Source: Nematopogon swammerdamellus (lineage: Eukaryota > Arthropoda > Insecta > Lepidoptera > Adelidae). From it: DNA of 64,000 bases. The position numbers and the translations under genes are program-made. The notes under the pieces are model-generated. The model saw only the letters and a program-made list of their open reading frames with translations, was not told the DNA's origin and searched no databases. Positions 21,912-31,000 of the stretch are shown here, piece by piece (position 1 is the stretch's first letter; every line of letters begins with the position of its first letter). The DNA lies in assembly GCA_946902875.1 (NCBI GenBank), contig OX336354.1, positions 8,467,247 through 8,531,246 of the forward strand. Reading direction: 5' to 3'.

Positions 21912-22255
21912 ACGCAAAGTTTTTTTTTTTTTTTTTATTGATGCTGACACGGTTGGCTTCATCACCTACAACATCCGTGATGTCAGCCCATAACACCGGA
22001 TGAACTTGGTGCCACATCAGTGATTCCCTTCGGTCGTGCCGGCTACACTGAACTGGACGGAAAACACAAACTATTTACATAGCCGTTTCGACCGACCTTT
22101 CATTCAGTGCGGTGGTACCAACCCGGGCGGGTTGAACCCTACCACCTAGTAATATAAGAAGGGAGTCATATCCCTTAGTCGCCTTTTACGACATACACGG
22201 GGAGAGATGCAGTGGGGCTATTCTTTTAAAGTACCGGCCCCACACGGTACAAAAC
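21912..22255 (-). mobile_element. SINE with the GTGTGGGGCC head
   Basis: On the minus strand it starts GTACCGTGTGGGGCCGGTAC, continues GTCGTAAAAGGCGACTAAGG, then joins the same TTGGTACCACCGCACTGAAT body and GTGTCAGC tail as the 5S-headed SINEs, ending in a poly-T (poly-A) run at 21920-21937. This shows one body carried by two unrelated heads. Confidence 0.7.
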
Positions 22256-22265
22256 ACACACAGTA

Positions 22266-22475
22266 CACGGTTTGGCATCAGTTCAGTCCATCAGTCTGGT
22301 TAAACCATGATCCAGACTGACCGTTTAATCTACTATGATGGATGGATGGTTTGGAATGATGGACCAGACTGATGGATTTTAAAATATTTTGATACTAGAC
22401 TGATGCGAATGCATTTTACGTCTGGCGTCAATCTGGTCGTGACCAAGGTCACGGACTGAACTGATGGAAAACCTA
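22266..22475. mobile_element. Small MITE rich in CAGTCTG/CAGACTG
   Basis: CATCAGTTCAGTCC near 22274 is inverted as GGACTGAACTGATGG near 22453. Variants of CCAGACTGATGGA recur inside in both orientations. Flanks do not show a clear target duplication. Confidence 0.45.
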
Positions 22476-22751
22476 GCGTGTTACCTCCATAATAGATCTC
22501 TTTCTCTCAGAAATGGTGAAAAACCACAATTTTAGTTTTATTAGTATGGAATAGAAAGAATTAGATTTTTTGTACCAACTTACACGTGTTAGATCATAAT
22601 GGTGATGAAGACTTTTTTGTTACTGTTATGAAACTGGATCGATTAGGCTATAAAAATCAACCACCTATTTTTTTATTTACATACATACATACATAGCGTC
22701 ACGCCTGTTTCCCGGTGGGGTAGGCAGAGACAATGGATCTATTTAAATACA

Positions 22752-22830
22752 ATGGTCGCTATTGAATGTTAAGCAACGCTGGGTGCGGTCAGTACTTGGA
22801 TGGGTGACCGCTGACCGTTGGAGGCTGACT
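22752..22830 (+). repeat. 5S-type SINE head fragment
   Basis: TTAAGCAACGCTGGGTGCGG followed by TCAGTACTTGGATGGGTGAC matches the SINE head at 13950-13990. It ends just before the Jockey 5' region, and a LINE scrap (CACGCCTGTTTCCCGGTGGG, 22699-22718, also at 35914) precedes it. Confidence 0.65.
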
Positions 22831-23222
22831 GAGGTTAATTTATTTCTTTTTATTTAAATACTCGGCTCTCGGGGTAGCCTAGGATCCCTAAGAGAGTGCG
22901 TCCCCCGGGTGGCGGATGGGGGGAAGCTCGTCGGCTGCGTACATTTGCGTGTCGGCCGGAGGGTAGGAGGGAAATAAAACACCTTCCGTGGACCATTCAA
23001 GGCCGGGTGCCGAGCCCGTCATCCATTCAGAAGGAGACCTCAGCTAAGAGAGGGAGAAAACTCTGAAGAACAAACCCGCAATGGGAAGGAAAACCCGAGA
23101 AAAACCCGGGGGCCGGTGCCCGTCACCCCTGGAGGGAAACATCCCGGATAGGAGAAGGTCACTCCGAATCTAAACCGTGCAGTGGCCTGGGGCCCCGCTG
23201 CAGCTACTCCCCACCGTAAAAA

Positions 23223-24872
23223 ATGATGTACACTGATAACGAGAGCAATCTGCGATGCGATCCGGCTAGCGCCCGGCGCTTGGGGGTAACCGGGCCCCCA
23301 AGTGAGAAATATGTCACCGAAGAGAGAAATCTGCCATGCGACCCGGCTAGCACCCGGCGCTTGGGGGTAACCGGGCCCCTAAGTGAGAAGTTTGTCACCG
23401 AAGACGGCACGGGGGTAGGGAACCAGGCCCCCATGTCTGTTGATGCACCTGGCCAAACCTCCAAGGAAGTGGGAAACCAGGCTTCCTTGACAGGCAATAA
23501 TACTGGTCAAAACAACCAAAACACGCCGCCTGCCTTTTATATCCAATCAGGTGCGCTAAACTCATCCACATCAACTACCCTGCCAAAACCCCTCACGCAA
23601 CAACTGCTACACAAAAGTTTCTTCTATACTCGACCCAGAAGTAACTCTGTTGGACCTGCAGAAATGCGAACGACTCCACACGATCTCAGAAAACAGGACT
23701 CGACTGAGTACATGGAAACTACGACCAACCAAACACACTACACTTGGCAGAGAGTACCACAACCAATGCAAGACAGAAAGAGGAAAAAACTCAGTGGTAG
23801 CAAAACACCATCGCCTGAGAGGACAAACACTCAAGGTGGAAATAGGTTCTCCATACTGCCTACTGATGATAATGGCAACAACATGGCGAAACCGCAAAAG
23901 GAAACCAGGCCACCTCCACTTATACTCTATGGGATACAAGACGTCAATGCACTCATCAAAGCAATTGAAACTGTGCTCTCAAAAAAAGATTATACACTCA
24001 AAATTATAACAAAAAATCTAATGAGAGTCAGCAGTATGTCAACAGAGTCCTATAAGAACCTGATGTCCCTAGTACGCAGAATGGGTCTAATTGGTCACAC
24101 CTTTACAAGGAAGGAAGAAAAATGCCATCGCATAGTCATAAAGCGTCTTCATCACACAACCCCACACGATGCCATCATAGAAGAAATAGAAAAGACTGGC
24201 AATAAGGTGAGAGGAGAGATCATAAATGCCCGCTTTGGGGCAGAAAAGATACCCTCCTCAACATTCTTTGTTAATATTGAACCCAGCGTCAACAATAAAA
24301 CTGTGAAGGACATCAAATACATATACAACACCGTGGTTACCATTGAAGACCCTAGAAAGCGCGAAAACATTGTACAATGCACCAGATGCCAGCAGTATGG
24401 GCACACAAAAAATAACTGCCTAAGACCGCATCGGTGCGTCAAATGTGCTGGTGCACACAACACATCAGAGTGCCCAAAAAAGGATCGTACAGAACCCGCG
24501 AAGTGCGCACTATGCCTGGGCAGTCACCCTGCCAATTTCAAAGGGTGCGAAGTGTATCAAGAAATAAAGGCAAGAAGAAGTAACAGAAATAACACTAGGT
24601 TCAATGCCAAGAAATCAGACGCTCCACCCACTGATGACAATAGAAAAAATCCAACGTTTGAAGAAAGGACTACATTTGGAAAACTTAGAGACAATAGGAG
24701 AACATACTCGGAAGTGACTAAAGAAATACCACAACATAATTCAAATGTTGAGCCAACCCAAGTCATTCAAGACTTACTGATAAAACAATCAGAAAAAATG
24801 GATACCCTGCTCCAACAAATTAGCACCCTGATGGGGCTTATTATAACGCTGGTGGACAGAATAACGAAATAG
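23223..24872 (+). CDS. Retrotransposon ORF1, gag-like nucleic acid-binding protein (549 aa)
   Basis: ORF1 is intact. The start is the first ATG after the leader. Residues about 12-65 hold two copies of a 27-residue unit (CDPASARRLGVTGPPSEK and CDPASTRRLGVTGPLSEK). A basic region follows (DRKRKKLSGSK). Near residues 385-450 are three CCHC-type zinc knuckles: CTRCQQYGHTKNNC, CVKCAGAHNTSEC and CALCLGSHPANFKGC. The C-terminus looks helical (EKMDTLLQQISTLMG). In this family ORF1 packages the element RNA and acts as a chaperone for target-primed reverse transcription. Confidence 0.85.
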   Translation: MMYTDNESNLRCDPASARRLGVTGPPSEKYVTEERNLPCDPASTRRLGVTGPLSEKFVTEDGTGVGNQAPMSVDAPGQTSKEVGNQASLTGNNTGQNNQNTPPAFYIQSGALNSSTSTTLPKPLTQQLLHKSFFYTRPRSNSVGPAEMRTTPHDLRKQDSTEYMETTTNQTHYTWQRVPQPMQDRKRKKLSGSKTPSPERTNTQGGNRFSILPTDDNGNNMAKPQKETRPPPLILYGIQDVNALIKAIETVLSKKDYTLKIITKNLMRVSSMSTESYKNLMSLVRRMGLIGHTFTRKEEKCHRIVIKRLHHTTPHDAIIEEIEKTGNKVRGEIINARFGAEKIPSSTFFVNIEPSVNNKTVKDIKYIYNTVVTIEDPRKRENIVQCTRCQQYGHTKNNCLRPHRCVKCAGAHNTSECPKKDRTEPAKCALCLGSHPANFKGCEVYQEIKARRSNRNNTRFNAKKSDAPPTDDNRKNPTFEERTTFGKLRDNRRTYSEVTKEIPQHNSNVEPTQVIQDLLIKQSEKMDTLLQQISTLMGLIITLVDRITK

Positions 24873-24875
24873 CTT

Positions 24876-25314
24876 CTCTAAATATCGGTACCTGGAATAT
24901 CAATGGCCTAGCGCCAAATCAAAATGAAGTTGAGGCATTACTTCTGCTCCACAAGCTGGACATCTTTCTCATCTCAGAAACACATTTTACAAACAGGAGT
25001 ATAATTAAAATACCAAACTACAATGTCTACAGCACTAATCACTCAGATGGAACAGCGCATGGCGGAACAGCAGTTGTAATAAGATCTTCCATTAAACACC
25101 ATGAACTTCCACAGTTTAAAACAGAGCACATTCAAGCGACAACCGTAAGGGTAGAAGAGAAGAATGGGAACTTTAATGTGTCCTCAGTCTATTGTCCCCC
25201 AAAACACAAGATAACTGAACCTCTGTTCTCTGAATACTTTATGTCTCTAGGAACACGTTTTATAACAGGAGGCGATTGGAACTCCAAACACACACACACT
25301 GGGGGTCAAGATTG
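24876..25314 (+). pseudogene. Retrotransposon ORF2 start, endonuclease domain
   Basis: The frame reads SLNIGTWNINGL, then HKLDIFLISETHF and FITGGDWNSKH, the pattern of APE-type LINE endonucleases (NxN, the SETH glutamate motif, and GDxN). It lies in the -1 frame relative to ORF1. The frame ends at TGA (25312-25314) because an AC dinucleotide run at 25287-25299 carries two extra bases; the continuation is in the next frame from 25276. Confidence 0.8.
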
Positions 25315-26118
25315 ATAACTACAAGAGGAAGGGAGCTTAAAAAAAGCGTAGATAAAAACCATCTGTCTCCAATGGCAACTGCTGAACCCACACACTGGCC
25401 TACCGATCCAAATAAACTGCCAGATTTACTGGACTTTTTTATAATAAAAGGCTTGTCTCGCCTATTCTTTTCGATTCATCCCTGCCTAGATGGCTCCTCA
25501 AATCATATCCCCGTCATAATGACAGCAAGTGCAACTGTACTACAGAATGAGAGGCGGCCACAACTCCATAATAAACTAACTGACTGGGTCTCATTCCGCA
25601 AACTAGTAAATGATAGGCTAGACCTGCACATGCCAATAAATACTAGTGAAGACATAGAGGACGCTATAGAAGAATTCAGTAAGATAATACAAGCAGCTTG
25701 TTGGGAATGCACACCCGAGGGGACATCTACCGGAAGACACAACGAAGTACCGTGGGCCATAAAGCAACAAATACTAGAGAAAAGAAGACTGCGTCGTATT
25801 TGGCACTCTAGTAGAAACCCACATGACAAATCAGCACTTAATAAAGCGACTCGCAAACTGAAGACTACTCTACAGAGTGCAAAAAATGAGTCCCTACAGG
25901 CCCAATTGGAATCTCTTACAGCCACTAAAGCGACTAACTACTCCCTCTGGAGAATGACCAAAAACTTCAACCAGCCTCAAAATATCAAACCACCAATAAA
26001 GCTTCCTAATAATACTTGGGCAAGGACGAAACAAGAAAAAGCTAATGTGTTGCCAGGCATTTGGCCACAGTGTTTACTCCGAATGAAGCTACCGAAGGGG
26101 CAGACGAAACTGATATAG
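25276..26118 (+). pseudogene. Retrotransposon ORF2 middle part
   Basis: It continues the endonuclease (WGSRLITTRGRELKK; the C-terminal SSNHIPVIM corresponds to the conserved SDH-type block, here SNH) and the linker before the reverse transcriptase. The frame is lost near 26052, where one base appears to be missing, and reading continues from 26061 in another frame. Confidence 0.75.
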
Positions 26119-27524
26119 ACGCAGTGCTACAGCAAGATTTCCAATTGGACGTACCTCTCAGAGCCGTCAGTTCTCAAGAGCTCATCCAAACTATCAAAAC
26201 CTTAGAAGACAAAAAGGCACCTGGATTTGACCTCATAACCAAGAAGGTACTGGACGAACTCCCAAAAAAGGGCATCTCATTCTTAACCGCCCTTTTCAAT
26301 GCAATGTTGAGAGTTGAATACTTCCCAGCTCTGTGGAAGGTATCTCAAATCATCATGATACATAAACAGGGTAAACCAGAAAACGAGGTCACATCCTACA
26401 GACCTATCAGCCTCCTGCCAATCATATCCAAACTGTTTGAGAAGATCCTATTGAAACGATTGTCAAGCGCTATGGCTGAAGAAGCAGTAATACCTCAACA
26501 CCAGTTTGGATTTAGACAAAAACATGCGACAGTAGAGCAAGTTCACAGAGTATGCAGTGTGATAAGGAAATCCCTTGAAAATAAAGAATATTGCTCATCA
26601 GCCTTCCTAGACGTGCAGCAGGCTTTCGATAGGGTCTGGCACAAAGGCCTGCTGCATAAAATAAAAACACTTCTGCCACACTCCTTCTATGGAATACTGG
26701 AATCATACCTGTCGGCGAGATTGTTTCAGGTTAAAGAAGGAGATTGTACCTCACACTTTCACAATATACAAGCAGGAGTCCCTCAGGGATCAGTTTTGGG
26801 ACCTGTCTTGTACACAATTTTCACGTCTGACCTCCCACAGTGTCCCGAGGTAACAATTGCAACATATGCAGATGACACAGCAGCCATGGCATCCAACAAA
26901 GATCCAGAAAAAGCATCTGCTTCATTACAGCATGGACTCGACAAAATAGATGCATGGCTTCGAAGATGGAGAATAAAAGCGAGCGCCACAAAGTCTGTCC
27001 ACGTAACCTTCTCACTGAGAAAAGAAAATTGTCCTCCAGTGAAACTAGGTGATTGCGTACTACCCCACAGCGATACAGTGAAATATCTAGGAATGCATAT
27101 AGACCGTAGACTGACCTGGAAGAAGCACATTCAAACAAAGAGAGATGTAATAAACATCAAGTACAGAAGTCTCTACTGGCTGCTGGGAAGGAACTCCAGA
27201 TTGTCTACTGACAATAAGTTACTAGTTTACAACACAGTGCTCAAGCCGATATGGACGTACGGCATACAGCTGTGGGGCTCTGCTAGCGAGTCAAATATCT
27301 GCTGCATACAAAGGGTACAAAACTACATACTGAAGCAAATCTCCAATGCACCCTGGTTCATTAAAAATGAAGAGGTGCATAGCCTACTCAATGTGCCTAC
27401 AATAAAGGAAGAGATCAAATCGATGGCGACGAAGTACAGATCCCGATTGGAACACCACCCGAACCAGCTTGCTGTCCAACTGACCATGCCGGACTATGTC
27501 AGACGTCTAAAAGGCGCGACATAA
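26061..27524 (+). pseudogene. Retrotransposon ORF2, reverse transcriptase
   Basis: The reverse transcriptase blocks appear in order: KKAPGFDLITKKVL, SYRPISLLPIISKLFEKILL, HQFGFRQKHATVEQ, FLDVQQAFDRVWH, GVPQGSVLGPVLYTIF and the catalytic YADDTAAMAS (YADD at 26865-26876). The thumb-like region with TVKYLGMHIDRRLTWKKH follows. The domain is intact, but it is cut off from its start by two upstream frameshifts. It ends at TAA just before the 3'UTR. Confidence 0.85.
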
Positions 27525-27840
27525 TGGAACTAGGGAATTAAAAATATCCCTAGCATCATTCAAGAGGAGAGATGCTCACGGCATCATCAGCTCCGAGCGA
27601 CAAACCAACACTCCACCCATCTGCTCATAGTTGACGACTGATCGCAGATTAAACCTGGAAAAAAAAAAAATAAAAAAAAAATTTAAATACATAAAAAAAT
27701 ATTTTACATAAAAAAAAGCCCAAGGTCCAAAAAAAATTATATAGGTTGTACTCCCTATATGATACAGAACCCCCCCTTAGCGTACTCTGAACTAATTTTG
27801 AAAGACCTTATATAGACCAGATAAATGTAACATAAATACA

Positions 27841-27846
27841 TTTATT
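27841..27846 (-). terminator. RBM41 polyadenylation signal (AATAAA)
   Basis: TTTATT on the + strand reads AATAAA on the minus strand, about 240 nt past the RBM41 stop codon. This suggests a short 3'UTR ending near 27820, just outside the transposon cluster. Confidence 0.5.
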
Positions 27847-28083
27847 GTTGTCTTTCAACCAAAATGCACTCGCATTAAATTCGTTCAAAAAATTTCAGCA
27901 CTAGAAAGTTCTTGCTAAAAATTTGGTCTACGAATATTTTATACTGTTGAAATAAAACACCAGAACATGTTTTTCCCTAACTTAGTATATATTAAAACGT
28001 GCAACAGTGTTAGAGTGCATAAATCTTCTATTAATAGGTACTTAAATCTCACAAATATAAACAAAACTCCTCGCGCAGTGAGT

Positions 28084-31000
28084 TTATCTGTCGTCTTGCT
28101 GCAGGTTGTTGGAGTTTTTGCCGAACTGAGCGATGACCGGTCGTCCCTTCACCACTGTGCCGTTGACATCTTCAAGAGCTTGTATTGCGACGTTCTCATC
28201 TGCAAACCGACAAAATTAAACCTTAAGCGTAAAATAATATTAATACGGGAGGTTCAGTGTGTAATACCTGCCGTTTAAGCCACAGGGGTCACTGGTGGGT
28301 GACCGTGAGCCCCGAGCACAATCTCAAGGTTAGTTACAAGGTGGTTGTAACTAAACACTTGGTTACAAACCACCTTGTAACGGTTGGTTGGGGTAAACGT
28401 TTTCAACTGTTTTATGCAAAAACAAAACCTCAAACCTAACTTTGCTCAAATATACACCACAAGCTGGATTCACATTATTGTGTCGGGGTGTGTCCCATGT
28501 CGGGGGGCTTTTTTTAACCGCGACAAATGGCTGCGAGCCACCCATAAGGTGTCTAACAACGCCCATGGACATTCGGCCGTATGCAGGGGTTGCGAATACC
28601 ATGCCCGCCTGACAGGTGACCATTCACGCCCTTCTTGAAGAACCCGAGACTGTACTTGGGGGGAAATATATCACACATTTATCATGATTAGATTCATATT
28701 GTGTTGAGTTGTGTTGCATCGTATAAAATATATGGACCATATAATATTATACACATGGATATTGGTAATTCCAGTTTTGGTCCGTCTTCCTGTCGGATCT
28801 AGATGCCTTGCAAGTCGTGCTTTCGTTTGGTTTGAAGAGTATGAGAGAAGGCGGTTTTTTTTTTATGTAAACCAGCATAGGTGGCTGTGCCGAGAGACTA
28901 ATGGTGCAGTCGACAGAGCCAAAATCACCTCTCCTCGCGAAACCACGCTCAGTTAGGTGCCATGCCAGCAGATTTGCGGACTGTTGCTAGGCTGTCTAGC
29001 CCGTTAATACGACGCTTGAAGACACCCAGGTTAAAGAATTCAGGAAATACACTCGCCGGAAGACAGTTCCACACTCTAGCGGTGCGACACAAAGAAACGA
29101 TTTAGAGAACCGACGTGTTCTCAAAAGCCCAATGTCAACAACAAAATGGTGCTGAGTCTCTCTGCGACGAGTCATGCGGAGATAGGACGGGTGGAAGGGA
29201 ATAAGGGATGCTAGTTCCGCAGAGCAGCATCCGTGATAGTATCTGTAAAACAGACTAAGCGAACCCACAAATCGTCTGTGACTCAGAGACTCCAGACCAT
29301 CTGTAAGTTTCGGGTCACCAACAAGACGGATAGCTCGGCGCTGTATCGAGTTCAAGGATGCAAGTTGTGCTTTCGTTTGGTTTGAAGAGTATGAGAGAAG
29401 GCGGTACCAGGCCTCACGCACTCTATGTACTTGCGCTAACTACCTACCGCCCGACGGGCCACCGGCGGTCTATTTCAGTGCAAATTCGTCAGCCGCGCGA
29501 AGTATACATAGACGCTCGCCCACGCAACCGCGCGCAGCTGCAAAGCAATAACCACTTTACACTCGATCGTTAAGGTGCATTTTCGCACTCAGCAATTGGC
29601 GACGTGAAGCAGTAGGCTATTAAAGCCCGAAGGTAGGAACTTTTTCTATGGAGTGATTTATCTGTTACGAAGTAACTATTTAGTAATCTGTGGCGGTACT
29701 AACGCTGGAAGTGCACGAAGGCCTGGCCGCGCAGCCGGCCCGTCATGAGCCGCACGTGTATGGGCGCCTGGTTCTCGTGCACGAACTGGTTGAACAGTAT
29801 GGAGATATCGTCGCTGCCCGCCGCCGGCGAGATGTTCTTCAGGTACAACACCTGCAACACCGCACGGCCACATTTCCCACCTCAATATTGTCACAAGGGG
29901 CCGGTATGATTTAAAGTGCGACAGTTAGGGCCCTTAAGCCCTGTTTGTTATTACTGCGACTAAGTAGATCTATTGCGATCTCCAAGGAGCCGGTAGCACA
30001 GTGGATAAAGAACTTGCCTTGATGCAAGAGGTTGGAGGTTACAATGCCAGATGTTTATTGTATAGTGTTTATTAAGTATATGGCATATGGTAGTAAAATT
30101 ACTTTTGAATATGTCATAATTTGTTGTAACAAATAATCACAATATTTTTTATTAGACCTACGAAGAAGATCGGGCTACGAAGAAGACATTGCCGGTTTTA
30201 TTTTTATAAATGTGTTTTTTTGTGAATGATTTCATTTTTGAATTTTTGCAAAATGTTCATACATCACTATGGTAAAGTTTAGAATGAGACACCCGAACAT
30301 GAGTCGCTCGCTAAGGGAAGACCACCCGCCAGGTGGGACGACGACATCAAGTACGTCGGCGGAAAGCAGTCGTTCCATACTGCTGAAGTCCGGGAAAACT
30401 GGAGGAAAATTTAAGACACGCCGACTGACTGATGAAGGAAGAATGGGTAAACAGTAAGCTAATGTTACAATGTATAAGCACCTACTAAAAAAGGTGCACT
30501 TATTCAAAATTCAATTTCGTTCAGTCAACTCGATAATGTAGTGCCACCAGGAAGTTATGTATGATACATGGCAAATATCGAAAGTTTGTCGACAAACTTT
30601 CCAGCATATTTCCCACGTATCATAACTTCCCGGTGGCACTATATCTACCGAATAAAAACAAATTATTTTAGTGCCAAAATAAAAAGAAGGCAGCACACAA
30701 AAGACAAAAAAGGACCTTAGAAGGACGCCCCGGCTGGTAGTGCTTGAAGCGCTCCATACTCCGTATCTGATCGATGGACAGCTTAGTGCCTTCGAGCAGT
30801 CGCTCCTCGGCCTCGTTCTCCGGCACCACGATGTCCACGGCCCGGTAATCCTGCGCCCCCTCGCGTCCACCTTCCCTGTTAGCAGCGGGCTCCAGGCGCA
30901 CTATCTTCTGATCCCTTATAGTGTAGTGAGACTGAGGCTTTGGACCGATTAGTCGCCCTCGACTGTAACAATAAAGTAAAAACTCTTAATTGCACACAAT

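Larger units (their letters stand above)
22840..27690 (+). mobile_element. Jockey-like non-LTR retrotransposon, nearly full length, frameshifted
   Basis: A GC-rich 5' leader (22850-23222) is followed by ORF1 (23223-24872), ORF2 (about 24876-27524 in three frames) and an A-rich tail (27659-27690). There are no long terminal repeats. ORF2 overlaps the end of ORF1 in the -1 frame. The gag zinc knuckles plus endonuclease plus reverse transcriptase order is that of Jockey/I-type elements. Two frameshifts in ORF2 make it non-autonomous. Confidence 0.88.
21720..27807. mobile_element. Nested transposon cluster bounded by 45-bp inverted repeats
   Basis: TCTTTCAAAATTAGTTCAGA continuing through AGTACGCTAAGGGGGGGTTC (21720-21764) is repeated inverted at 27763-27807. 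The halves look like the two ends of one AT-rich MITE or foldback element, split by later insertions. Inside, in order, are a minus-strand SINE (21912-22255), a small MITE (22266-22475), a LINE scrap (22680-22740), a 5S-type SINE head (22752-22830) and a Jockey-like element (22840-27690). Confidence 0.65.

Noticed and set aside
23204..23497. Minus-strand ORF in the Jockey ORF1 region
   Set aside because: Antisense shadow of the duplicated ORF1 N-terminus.
29851..30716. U12-type intron in RBM41 (donor GTCCTTTT)
   Set aside because: The donor lacks the RTATCCTT pattern and no clear U12 branch point precedes the acceptor at 29852.
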